From Methanococcoides orientis (GTDB taxonomy: Archaea > Halobacteriota > Methanosarcinia > Methanosarcinales > Methanosarcinaceae), in NCBI RefSeq assembly GCF_021184045.1, contig NZ_CP073710.1, positions 372,001 to 436,000 of the forward strand: a stretch of 64,000 bases of DNA. The letters run 5' to 3'. This document shows positions 43,568 to 52,120 of this stretch, piece after piece (the first letter of the stretch is position 1; every line of letters starts with the position of its first letter). Made by a program: the position numbers and the translations under genes. The notes under the pieces were generated by a model. That model had not been told where the DNA came from. It saw nothing but the letters and a program-made list of their open reading frames with translations, and searched no databases.

Positions 43568-44677
43568 TTATATGTCCTCTGATCGATCTTCTATGGCTGT
43601 ATCCTCTTCTTCTTTTTCTTCTCTTGCTTCTTTCTCATCGATCTGCTCCACATCAAACACAGGTATCTCCATTTCAGGATACCATTGTTGCAGGAACGTT
43701 ATCATGTGATACTTCATGAATACCCTTCCAGGCAGAGCGATAAATGCAAGCAGAAATATGAGGGAGACCAGCTCGATCAGGATTATCGGTGCGAGGAAAA
43801 TCCATATGGCGAGATCTGATCCGGGCAGGACTGTTGAAAGGATAAAGTATAACAACAGATCTGCAAGCAGAAGGAAGAGACCAACTGCGATCATCACTAT
43901 CAGCATAAGTATGCCTATTATGATCGCAACGGCAATTCCGAGAATAATTCTTCCAAACCAATAGCCGATTATTTGCTTCCAGTCTTTCCTGAACTGTCCA
44001 AAGACGTTGACAAATGCGCGGAAGATGCCGGTCTCGGTGTAAATGGCAACAGGGATTGAGAGATTAACAAATGAACTGATGATGCCTCCGATTATTGCTA
44101 CCACCAGAATTATGCCGATCAGCAGGAAGATTGCGGAAATAATGGCAACTATTATGGTCTCTTCTAAGTTCTGGCCTGAAGAGGCTATCAATGGCAGTAC
44201 AATTGGAAGGGCCATGGCCACAATGATGGCAAGCAGAAGAATGCCTGCCAATAGCCTGAATGCGAATAGTCCCAGGCCTTTTCTCAGGTACTTGCGGGAG
44301 TATTCCCAGAATTTTACTTCGTTGCTCACAAGGGAGTCAACGAATACGAATTCCATCACGCTTGAGACGTATGAGAAGAACAGGATCAGGGCAAATATGA
44401 GTAGTATTATTGCGATTATCAATCCCAGTTCCGGGGCACTGGTGGGGATCTGGTCGCTCAGTCCTCCGAACGAGTCGGCGAATCCTTCGAACGGACCTGA
44501 ATCCTGAAGGTTGTAATTATTGGATGAGTAGCTATTACTGCCACCACCTCCGCTTCCGCCGATAAGCATAATGATGATCGCAAGTTTCATCCATTTCCAG
44601 AAATCAAAGGGTTCAAACAGGCATTTCTTTGTTCTGGATACTGCTTTATCCACAGCTTCGACTACAAACCAGTCCAT
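43568..44677 (-). CDS. Multi-pass membrane protein of unknown function
   Basis: A 369-residue protein with six or seven hydrophobic segments, a Gly/Ser/Asn-rich loop after the first one (GGSGGGGSNSYSSNNYN), and an acidic cytoplasmic C-terminal tail (DEKEAREEKEEEDTAIED). The N-terminal part DAVSRTKKCLFEPFDFWKWMKLA recalls a family of archaeal and bacterial membrane proteins (DUF7544-like). It diverges from the regulator-ABC operon across a 129-base spacer. Confidence 0.8.
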   Translation of the reverse strand: MDWFVVEAVDKAVSRTKKCLFEPFDFWKWMKLAIIIMLIGGSGGGGSNSYSSNNYNLQDSGPFEGFADSFGGLSDQIPTSAPELGLIIAIILLIFALILFFSYVSSVMEFVFVDSLVSNEVKFWEYSRKYLRKGLGLFAFRLLAGILLLAIIVAMALPIVLPLIASSGQNLEETIIVAIISAIFLLIGIILVVAIIGGIISSFVNLSIPVAIYTETGIFRAFVNVFGQFRKDWKQIIGYWFGRIILGIAVAIIIGILMLIVMIAVGLFLLLADLLLYFILSTVLPGSDLAIWIFLAPIILIELVSLIFLLAFIALPGRVFMKYHMITFLQQWYPEMEIPVFDVEQIDEKEAREEKEEEDTAIEDRSEDI

Positions 44678-44806
44678 ATGGCTATATATCGCAAGATGGC
44701 ATAAGTAGTTTATGATGTAATGTCTAATCTTTTATTATCGTAACATATATATCCCACATTCACAATATCTATTAATTACTGGAAATAGCAAAAATAAGGT
44801 ATTGAA

Positions 44807-45298
44807 ATGGAAACTGCAAAGAAAGAATTTCAGAATCTTGTATACCAGAGCATGAAGTCCTATGGACTTGATGAGCTATCTTCTAAGTTACTTGCAGCAC
44901 TTTATTCCGCACCGGAGCCACTTACTCTTGATGACCTTTCTAAAAATTCCGGGTATAGTTTTTCAGCGGTTAGCGCGGCAATGAAACTGCTTACCGGAGT
45001 AAAATTGGTGGAGAAGTCAAAGCGTTCCGGTTCCAAGAAACTGTATTTCTCGATCCAGCGGGATATGCTGACACTGAGCATCAATGCGATTCGGTCCAAG
45101 AATGAATGCATGGTGGTTCCTGCGCTCCAGACTCTCCCTTCAATGATAGAAAGGTGCAGGGATAGTGAAGCTGAGGACTCTGAAGAGATGCTCAACATCA
45201 TCGAGAACTATTACCAGCAGATGGTTGCACTGGAATTGATCTTCAAGAAATTGATCGAATATACAGAAATTATCAGGGCTGAGGTGAATAAAAGATGA
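44807..45298 (+). CDS. MarR/GbsR-like winged-helix regulator
   Basis: A 163-residue regulator; residues about 20-90 form the winged helix (LDDLSKNSGYSFSAVSAAMK as recognition helices, SKRSGSKKLYFSI as wing), followed by a long helical dimerisation region. The GbsR-type length and layout fit. Its stop overlaps the ATG of the surface protein gene (ATGA). It heads an operon with that protein and an ABC transporter, which it probably controls. Confidence 0.85.
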   Translation: METAKKEFQNLVYQSMKSYGLDELSSKLLAALYSAPEPLTLDDLSKNSGYSFSAVSAAMKLLTGVKLVEKSKRSGSKKLYFSIQRDMLTLSINAIRSKNECMVVPALQTLPSMIERCRDSEAEDSEEMLNIIENYYQQMVALELIFKKLIEYTEIIRAEVNKR

Positions 45299-46527
45299 AT
45301 CCGAAAGTAAGACCTTTATGTTTGTTCCTGTTCGTTCTTGCTATTGTTTTAACAGGAGTGGCTGCAGCTGAATTTACCGGCGGGGAGATATGCGTAAACG
45401 CAGAGATAAAGGAATTAATTCCCAGTTCGGTAGGCATTGATGAAGAATTCACCCTTGCTATTGATCTTGAGAGCTGTGGTTCCAAAGCCCCTGAAGACAT
45501 TACCTTTGAAATCATCAGTATTCCTCCGGATATCATCGTCACAGAATCTCTGGTCACCAGAATTGCTGAATTCTCATATCCTACAAGTGAAAGGCACCTG
45601 GTATACCACATGAGGACAACTCCTGGTGCAAATCCCGGCCCTCACATTATCAAGATGAAACTGACATATGCAAATAAAGAACTTGAAACCACAAAATATT
45701 ATGAAGTTGATGTCAGAGTGACAGGTGAGGATGCAGAACCAAGGATCTCATCGATCACTACTAATCCTGAATATATCTATGAAGGGGAGACTGTCGATCT
45801 GACACTGGGTATCGAGAACTTCGGAGAAGCTATTGCAAAATCCGTCTCCGTTAGCGTTGATCATGGTTTTAAAGGGATCAAGAACTCTACGATCGGAACC
45901 CTTGACCTGAATGGCAGTCAAACTGCATTGTTCAAGTTCAAGGCAGACCGTGCCGGGGAATTTAACATCCCTGTAATCATTAAATATGAGGATGATTTCG
46001 GAAAGCAAAGCGATGAATATGACATTACAATAACCATACTTGACAAAAAAGGAAGCCTTAACCTTGCATCTGTAAAGGTCGATCCTGTTATACCTTATGT
46101 TGATGACACTGTCGAGCTGACTATGAGGATCGAGAATTCCGGTGACCGGAAAATAAATTCGATAAGGGTCTATGCCGACCATCCATTCATGGGTTTAAAA
46201 GAATCCTTTATCGGAACCCTTGATCCTAATGAGGATGGCCCTGCAGTTATCACTTTCATAGCTGATGAGGCAGGGGAATACGAGATCCCTGTTACCATAA
46301 CCTATATCGATGATTTTGGTGAAGAGCAGGTTGAAACGAAGATCAGCATCATCGTAATGGAAAGCAATAGCGGGATAGGGTCAGCTGTGCTCGTTCTGCT
46401 CGTTCTGGCAGTTATTGGAGGATTGGTCTACTATAATTACAGGACAAAAAGGTCAAAGGATGAGATTATCAAGCAGTTAATGGAAGGTAGTAATAATTCT
46501 GCTGGCAAAAAAGAAGATGAAGAATAA
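45295..46527 (+). CDS. Exported COG1361-like surface protein
   Basis: A 410-residue protein with a signal peptide, three Ig/CARDB-like beta domains (each with a EYIYEGETVDLTLGIENFGE-like start: about 35-140, 145-245, 250-350), a C-terminal transmembrane helix (AVLVLLVLAVIGGLVYY) and a basic/acidic tail inside. This layout is common in the COG1361 S-layer-like family. In archaea these often pair with an FtsX-type ABC permease and ATPase, as here, and may be the extracytoplasmic partner of that transporter. Confidence 0.85.
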   Translation: MNPKVRPLCLFLFVLAIVLTGVAAAEFTGGEICVNAEIKELIPSSVGIDEEFTLAIDLESCGSKAPEDITFEIISIPPDIIVTESLVTRIAEFSYPTSERHLVYHMRTTPGANPGPHIIKMKLTYANKELETTKYYEVDVRVTGEDAEPRISSITTNPEYIYEGETVDLTLGIENFGEAIAKSVSVSVDHGFKGIKNSTIGTLDLNGSQTALFKFKADRAGEFNIPVIIKYEDDFGKQSDEYDITITILDKKGSLNLASVKVDPVIPYVDDTVELTMRIENSGDRKINSIRVYADHPFMGLKESFIGTLDPNEDGPAVITFIADEAGEYEIPVTITYIDDFGEEQVETKISIIVMESNSGIGSAVLVLLVLAVIGGLVYYNYRTKRSKDEIIKQLMEGSNNSAGKKEDEE

Positions 46528-46539
46528 GAGGTCTTCAAT

Positions 46540-47751
46540 ATGATGGACGATATAAGGGTGGGAGCTCTCATTGCAGCAAGTACTGTAAAAAGAGGGAACA
46601 AAAAAACACTTATGTTCATAGTTTTTGTTCTCTCGCTCATTTTTATGAACTTAGTGTTCCTCCCATCAATGATAGGGGGAATGATGGTTCTATTTACTGG
46701 TATAATGCAGGACTATCCTTACGGGGACATTGTAATTGAACCATCGGGCGACAATGCATACATTAATGATGCAGATAGCGTTTTGCAGAAGGCGCGGGCT
46801 GTGGAAGGAGTAAGGGCTGCAACAAAAAGACTGGATGTTGGAGCATCCATTGAGCATAAACAAAACGTTGTGGGGGTGACGATAACGGGTTTAGTTCCCA
46901 CAGAGGAGTATGAGATATCACAATACCCCTATAGTATCATTGAAGGAGATTTTCTGGGGGAGCTTTCCCAGGGTGAGATCATCATTGGTGCTGCAATCGC
47001 AGGCACAAGTACAATCTTTGGAGATATATATGATGATCTGGGTGAAGCCAGAGTTGGATCACTTGTTGAAGTAACATACAGTAACGGTGTGAAAAGGACC
47101 TATAAGGTCAAGGGTATCATGGAAGGAACATTTGAACTTGTTGACCTTAATGCATTGGTCCATTACAAAGAGATCGAAGATGTATATGGTCTGGAAGGGG
47201 GAGAAGCTACCAGTGTGGTTGTAAGGGTTGATCAACCGGGGAGTGAAGATCAGGTGAAGTACAAGATAAGGGACGCCGGAGTGAACGAGCAGGTTTTCAC
47301 GTGGGCTGATAAATCCGAGACCATCATAAGACAAGCATTACAAAGTCTTGGTGCTCTGGACATAATGTCAAAGTTTGTGGGTTTGATCGTAGGGGCAGCA
47401 TTGATTCTGATCATAATCTACATCAACATACTTAACAGGAAAAAAGAGATCGGCATATTAAAAGCAATAGGCATTACTCCAAGATCGATAGTACTGTCTT
47501 ATGCTTTCCTTAGCATGTTCTATGTTTCTTTAGGGATACTAGCGGGATTGGTCCTATACCTCTCACTTATGCTTTACTTCCAGGCAAATCCTGTGTCATT
47601 CTATGAGACCATGGAAATAAGACCTGTGATAGATCCTATACTGGTGATCCGGAGCATGCTTTCCATGCTAATAATATCTGTGATAGCTGGCACACTTCCT
47701 GCATGGAGTGTATCAAAAGAGAGCATACTCAAAGCTATATGGGGTAGATGA
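46540..47751 (+). CDS. FtsX/MacB-type ABC transporter permease
   Basis: A 403-residue membrane protein with one N-terminal membrane helix (MFIVFVLSLIFMNLVFL), a large extracytoplasmic MacB-type domain of about 230 residues, and three C-terminal helices (FtsX domain; ILNRKKEIGILKAIGITPRSI is the typical coupling motif). This class does not move substrate through a channel but transmits ATP-driven movement to outside proteins. It lies 12 bases after the COG1361-like gene and one base before the ATPase gene. Confidence 0.92.
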   Translation: MMDDIRVGALIAASTVKRGNKKTLMFIVFVLSLIFMNLVFLPSMIGGMMVLFTGIMQDYPYGDIVIEPSGDNAYINDADSVLQKARAVEGVRAATKRLDVGASIEHKQNVVGVTITGLVPTEEYEISQYPYSIIEGDFLGELSQGEIIIGAAIAGTSTIFGDIYDDLGEARVGSLVEVTYSNGVKRTYKVKGIMEGTFELVDLNALVHYKEIEDVYGLEGGEATSVVVRVDQPGSEDQVKYKIRDAGVNEQVFTWADKSETIIRQALQSLGALDIMSKFVGLIVGAALILIIIYINILNRKKEIGILKAIGITPRSIVLSYAFLSMFYVSLGILAGLVLYLSLMLYFQANPVSFYETMEIRPVIDPILVIRSMLSMLIISVIAGTLPAWSVSKESILKAIWGR

Positions 47752-47752
47752 T

Positions 47753-48448
47753 ATGATCGTTGTGAAGGATCTCAAAAGGTACTATGGATCAGGGGTGACT
47801 ACTGTCAAGGCTCTGGATGGTGTTTCTTTCGAGATAAAGAAAGGTCAGTTCGTAGCGATAATGGGTGCCTCCGGTAGTGGAAAGACGACGGTCCTAAGGA
47901 TACTGGCACTACTGGATGATGCAACTGATGGTGAATATACCATCAGGGGATTGGAGGTTTCCAAGCTTCCTGAAGCAGAACGAAGTTATTACAGACTGAC
48001 GCAGGTAGGTTATGTGTTCCAGGACTATGCGCTCATCAATGAAATGACGGCTGCAGAGAATGTCTATGTTCTTTCTATGATGGAAGGTAAGTCCAAAAAG
48101 GAATCCTATGAAACTGCTCTTGAAGCACTGGACAAGGTCGGGCTGAAGGACAAACACGACAGGATCCCTGATGAACTGTCCGGCGGAGAAAAGCAAAGGG
48201 TGGCCATTGCAAGGGCCATTGCAAAGAAACCAGACATCATGTTTGCTGACGAGCCGTGTGCAAATCTGGACACAAGAAACTCAAAACAGGTTCTGGAAGT
48301 GTTCAAGGATCTGAATGATAATTATGGTCAGACAATTGTAATGGTAACACATGAGCCATGGCATGTTGAGTATGTTGACAGGGTTATCACTCTTGAAGAC
48401 GGGAAGCTGGTCAGTGACGAGCTGACTGAAGAAAGCGGTAGTGACTGA
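47753..48448 (+). CDS. ABC transporter ATP-binding protein (LolD/MacB type)
   Basis: A 231-residue ATPase: Walker A GASGSGKTT, Q-loop VFQDYALINEMTAAEN, signature LSGGEKQR, Walker B IMFADEPCANLD, and switch His in VMVTHEPWH. ATG at 47753 lies just after the permease stop; the open frame starts further upstream inside the permease gene. Partner of the FtsX-type permease. Confidence 0.94.
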   Translation: MIVVKDLKRYYGSGVTTVKALDGVSFEIKKGQFVAIMGASGSGKTTVLRILALLDDATDGEYTIRGLEVSKLPEAERSYYRLTQVGYVFQDYALINEMTAAENVYVLSMMEGKSKKESYETALEALDKVGLKDKHDRIPDELSGGEKQRVAIARAIAKKPDIMFADEPCANLDTRNSKQVLEVFKDLNDNYGQTIVMVTHEPWHVEYVDRVITLEDGKLVSDELTEESGSD

Positions 48449-48549
48449 AAATAACTTCAGACACCTGCCTTTAATTTCATAAAAGTTTAAGGATTCGATA
48501 GATGTATTTCTAACAAGCAAGCAAGATATGTGTACTCTGTACGAAAAGG

Positions 48550-48712
48550 CTTATATAACATCATTACTTGGTAAGAGTGCTTTTAGAGGCAAAAACTAAT
48601 TTAATAAATTATAGGTCTAGATGGTATTTCCTTAACTGTATTTACTATTTTTTCGTATGTTTACTAGAGTCTGTTTATTATCTTTTTAAGCACTTTAAAG
48701 GAAGTGAAATAT
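48550..48712 (+). promoter_or_regulatory. Promoter and long leader of the TRAM gene
   Basis: TATA box CTTATATAA at 48550-48558 predicts a start near 48583, and so a leader of about 130 bases before the TTG at 48713. The leader is A/T-rich with no gene. Long leaders are a feature of cold-responsive genes in this lineage; that is recalled knowledge, not visible here. Confidence 0.5.
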
Positions 48713-48916
48713 TTGTTCAACAACATGGAATCAACTGCTCCAGTAGAAGCTGGCGAAACATACGACGTAACAATTGAAGATACCGCAAGAGAAGGCGATG
48801 GAATCGCTAGAGTAAGCGGTTTTGTAATCTTTGTCCCAAGCACAAAAGTTGGCGATGAAGTAACAATCAAGGTTACCAAAGTAATGAGAAAATTCGCATT
48901 CGGCGAACTCGTTTAA
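48713..48916 (+). CDS. Single TRAM-domain protein
   Basis: A 67-residue protein consisting of one TRAM domain (VEAGETYDVTIEDTAREGDG, VIFVPSTKVGDEVTIKVTKV, FAFGELV). TTG at 48713 gives the family's MF start and has GGAAGTGA six bases upstream; an ATG at 48725 would be too far from it. TRAM proteins of Methanococcoides and relatives bind RNA and act as RNA chaperones, like bacterial Csp. An unusually strong hairpin follows. It lies next to the DEAD-box helicase, a natural partner. Confidence 0.9.
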   Translation: MFNNMESTAPVEAGETYDVTIEDTAREGDGIARVSGFVIFVPSTKVGDEVTIKVTKVMRKFAFGELV

Positions 48917-48940
48917 TTACTTTAATTAATTAAACATGTT

Positions 48941-48976
48941 TGGAAGATCAAGTTTTTGATCTTCCATTCTTATTTT
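48941..48976 (+). terminator. Strong hairpin terminator after the TRAM gene
   Basis: An 11-base perfect stem TGGAAGATCAA/TTGATCTTCCA (48941-48951 and 48956-48966) with a GTTT loop, then T-rich sequence. Confidence 0.85.
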
Positions 48977-49308
48977 TCTTACATTTTTATTATTTTTATC
49001 TGGGCATCTTGTCCTGTTAAACATTTACTTATCAGAATCAACAAGCAAAAAGTGATCGATCATTTACTCATGAGGGAGATATAAGTATACATATGGTAAC
49101 TTTTAATGATCGGACCTATAGGATCTGCTTTGTGATTCCTGTTAGATATTATTAAAAGTGTTCAATAATATTATCATTAAATTCATAGGCCTTTACTGTG
49201 CGCAATTAACTGTGAGGGTTTACCCATAAATCAGCATGATCTTTTCTTATCATATAAGATGAGTCAGATCAATTTCCAACGAGTTTTAACTTTAACCCGA
49301 GGTATAAC
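48977..49308 (+). promoter_or_regulatory. Upstream region and probable long leader of the DEAD-box helicase
   Basis: About 330 bases without a gene. A TATA-like run (TATTATTAAAAGTG near 49147) would place the start about 130 bases before the GTG at 49309. I recall a published leader of roughly 110 bases for the cold-induced deaD of Methanococcoides burtonii; exact elements cannot be defined by eye. Confidence 0.45.
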
Positions 49309-50721
49309 GTGTCATTTGATAATCTAAATTTAATATTCCCGCTTCAGCGGGCATTGTCCGAGGAAGGATATACTACACCTACTCCTATACAGAAACTATC
49401 CATACCCCATCTGTTGAATGGCAGGGATATGATAGGTATTGCTCAGACAGGTACGGGCAAGACAGCTGCATTCATATTACCAATTCTTCACAATATGTCT
49501 GCATCCTACAAGGCACCACGTCCGAGATTCCCTCGAGTGCTTGTGCTTGCACCTACCAGGGAGCTTGCAGCACAGATAGGGGATAGCTTTGCCACTTATG
49601 GCAAATTCACCCGCTTCAAACATACTGTGATATTCGGAGGTGTTGGTCAGACACCACAGGTAAGAGCTCTCTCAAAGGGTGTGGATTCCCTTGTGGCAAC
49701 TCCTGGCAGACTCCTGGACCTGGTACAGCAGGGTCATGTCAACCTTGCTAATGTGGAATATTTTGTACTTGATGAAGCGGACAGGATGCTTGACATGGGC
49801 TTTCTCAATGATGTATACAAAGTTGTTGGAATGTTGCCACAAAAGCGTCAGTCGCTTTTCTTTTCAGCTACCATGTCCCCGGAGATATCCACGCTTGCCA
49901 GAAAACTACTAACGAATCCTGCACATGTAGAGGTCACCCCTCAGGCAACAACTGTTGAACGCATAGACCAGTTCATCTTTTTCGTGGATTCTGAGGACAA
50001 GAACGAATTACTGCTACAATTACTAAGAGGCAAGCATCTGGAGTGTGTTCTCATATTCACACGTACAAAGCATCGTGCTAACAAGGTCACTGAGATGCTC
50101 AACAAGAACAATGTCCCTGCAGGTGCTATTCACGGCAACAAGTCCCAGACCCACCGTACAAAAACACTTCAGAGCTTCAAGTCCGGACAACTGCGTGTAC
50201 TGGTTGCAACAGACATAGCTGCTCGTGGGATCGATATCGAGGACATATCACATGTAATAAACTATGACCTGCCGAATATCCCTGAGAGCTACGTGCACCG
50301 CATAGGACGTACAGCAAGAGCAGGAGCTGATGGAACAGCATACTCTTTCTGTGCAGCTGATGAGCGAGACTTCTTGCGTGATATCGAAAAACTCACTAAT
50401 ATGGATATCGAGGTCGCTGAACACAATTATCATTCAGAAAAGGCGAAAAATGCCACAGGTGATGCAGCAAAGCCAGCTCCAAAACAACAGAGGGGGCGAA
50501 AGGGAAGCACCGGAACTAAAGGCAGAGGCAGGGGTAAAAAGGGAGAAGGCAAAGCTAAAGCTAAAAAGGGAGATAGCAAGCCTAAAAAAGTAGAAGGTAA
50601 AAATGGGCGATCAGAAAATACCAATAGGGGCCAGGGTAGGAATCAGACAAAGAAAAAGTCTGGTCAAAACCCAAATAAGGGCTCTGGTCGAAACTCCGGT
50701 AAGCCCAGAAACCAGAAGTAA
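49309..50721 (+). CDS. deaD: DEAD-box ATP-dependent RNA helicase
   Basis: A 470-residue helicase with Q motif (TPTPIQ), AQTGTGKTAA, PTRELA, TPGR, DEAD, SAT, RGIDIEDISHVINYDLP and HRIGRTARAG. The last 95 residues are a basic, Gly/Lys/Asn-rich tail (GRGKKGEGKAKAKKGDSKPK and further), which probably binds RNA and is of low complexity. GTG start with CGAGGT upstream. In M. burtonii a very similar gene is cold-induced and removes RNA secondary structure at low temperature. Downstream hairpin at 50742-50765. Confidence 0.94.
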   Translation: MSFDNLNLIFPLQRALSEEGYTTPTPIQKLSIPHLLNGRDMIGIAQTGTGKTAAFILPILHNMSASYKAPRPRFPRVLVLAPTRELAAQIGDSFATYGKFTRFKHTVIFGGVGQTPQVRALSKGVDSLVATPGRLLDLVQQGHVNLANVEYFVLDEADRMLDMGFLNDVYKVVGMLPQKRQSLFFSATMSPEISTLARKLLTNPAHVEVTPQATTVERIDQFIFFVDSEDKNELLLQLLRGKHLECVLIFTRTKHRANKVTEMLNKNNVPAGAIHGNKSQTHRTKTLQSFKSGQLRVLVATDIAARGIDIEDISHVINYDLPNIPESYVHRIGRTARAGADGTAYSFCAADERDFLRDIEKLTNMDIEVAEHNYHSEKAKNATGDAAKPAPKQQRGRKGSTGTKGRGRGKKGEGKAKAKKGDSKPKKVEGKNGRSENTNRGQGRNQTKKKSGQNPNKGSGRNSGKPRNQK

Positions 50722-50741
50722 CTGAGCATTTTCTTTGATCA

Positions 50742-50765
50742 GGTCCATGAATCAATTCATGGACC
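50742..50765. terminator. Perfect hairpin after the DEAD-box gene
   Basis: Ten-base perfect stem GGTCCATGAA/TTCATGGACC with a TCAA loop. No long T run follows, so it may act in mRNA stability as much as in termination. Confidence 0.6.
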
Positions 50766-50846
50766 GATACTACTATTATCTACTACCTACTTTACACCCG
50801 CTTATACCAAAGGCTTCTCCTTACCTAATAAATAAAAGTGATCTTA

Positions 50847-51203
50847 ATGAAGCGTATCATTCAGTTCGCAATAATTCTTTCTATATGCTTTATGGGTGAT
50901 CTCATCCATGATTTCCTTAATCTTCCTATCCCCGGAAGTGTGTTGGGAATGTTGTTATTACTGGCTCTTTTACTATCTGGTGTCCTCAAACTATCTATGA
51001 TAGAAGATGTAAGCAACTTCCTGCTGAAGCATCTTTCATTTTTTTTCATACCAGCGGCTGTGGGATTGATAACGTGTTTCTCCATACTTGAAGGAAAATG
51101 GATTGCCCTGTTGTTCATATCCGTGGTCTCGACCATTATCATTGTAGTAGTGACCGGCATAACGGTACAGATATTAATGAAAAGGAGGCGATCATTTGAG
51201 TGA
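50847..51203 (+). CDS. lrgA: LrgA/CidA family membrane protein
   Basis: A 118-residue protein with four membrane helices and the family motif LPIPGSVLGMLLLLALL and FFFIPAAVGL. ATG at 50847 is preceded by GTGATC. In bacteria CidA/LrgA are holin-like proteins affecting murein hydrolases, or carriers of small organic acids such as pyruvate or glycolate. An archaeon without murein makes the carrier role more plausible. It overlaps lrgB by 8 bases. Confidence 0.9.
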   Translation: MKRIIQFAIILSICFMGDLIHDFLNLPIPGSVLGMLLLLALLLSGVLKLSMIEDVSNFLLKHLSFFFIPAAVGLITCFSILEGKWIALLFISVVSTIIIVVVTGITVQILMKRRRSFE

Positions 51204-51900
51204 AATAATTTCTTCTCTGGTTGGATCTCCGATCTTTGGTATCGGTATATCCCTCTTAACATTCTATGCAGGCAGTCTGCTCTATAAAAAGACAGGCTCT
51301 CCTTTGCTAAACCCACTTGTGCTGAGCATGCTGGTGATAATGGCCTTTCTACTAAGCTTCCATATCACCTTTGATGATTATAACAGGGGAGGGCAGTTCA
51401 TATCTTTCTTCCTTGGCCCTGCTACGGTCATCCTGGCTGTGCCTCTATATAAGAAAATCAGCATTTTTAAGGAGAATATCATTCCAATACTCGCAGGGAT
51501 CATTATAGGATCGACAGCAGGCATTGTGAGCATCATCGTCATGTGCAAGATGTTCGGACTTGATCATCTACTAAGCATCTCTATGATTCCTAAATCTGTC
51601 ACAACTCCAATTGGGATAGAGATATCGAATCAGCTTGGAGGTTTACCATCCATAACTGTTGCATGTATTATTTTCACAGGAATAGCAGGTATTCTGCTGG
51701 GTCCCATGATCTGCAAGTTATTCAGAATAGAAGACAAGGTAGCGATTGGAATTGCCATAGGAACTTCTTCCCATGCCCTCGGTACGACCAAGGCCGTTGA
51801 GATGGGAGAGGCCGAAGGTGCCATGAGTGGGCTTGCTATTGGCATTGCCGGATTGGTGACTGTGTTCCTTGCTCCGATACTGGCTAAGATCCTTCTGTAA
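51196..51900 (+). CDS. lrgB: LrgB/CidB family membrane protein
   Basis: A 234-residue protein with about seven membrane helices; LPSITVACIIFTGIAGILLG and SHALGTTKAVEMGEAEGAMSGL are the family's most conserved segments. TTG start at 51196 with GGAGG at 51184-51188. Always paired with LrgA; here the genes overlap. It likely forms a membrane complex with LrgA for export or exchange of organic acids. Confidence 0.92.
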   Translation: MSEIISSLVGSPIFGIGISLLTFYAGSLLYKKTGSPLLNPLVLSMLVIMAFLLSFHITFDDYNRGGQFISFFLGPATVILAVPLYKKISIFKENIIPILAGIIIGSTAGIVSIIVMCKMFGLDHLLSISMIPKSVTTPIGIEISNQLGGLPSITVACIIFTGIAGILLGPMICKLFRIEDKVAIGIAIGTSSHALGTTKAVEMGEAEGAMSGLAIGIAGLVTVFLAPILAKILL

Positions 51901-52120
51901 GGCAAATTAGTAATTTTCAAGTAAAATAATTGACGTTGCTTTCTTGGATTAATCTAGCTTATATGAACATAGTATGAACTCTGACTTCAGTATTGAATCG
52001 ATAATAATGGTTCGATTGTCTACGACATCATATGACTTATCTTAGGTATGATCATGGTAGCCACTAAAACTTTGTAACTGGTATTGCAGGTTTTTAGATC
52101 GAGGTAGAAAAAGAGAATGA

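Noticed and set aside
43480-43719. 79-codon plus-strand frame with many Cys after the DUF6864-like gene
   Set aside because: It overlaps the acidic tail of the opposite membrane protein gene and has no SD; the Cys and Leu come from the antisense of Glu/Lys codons.
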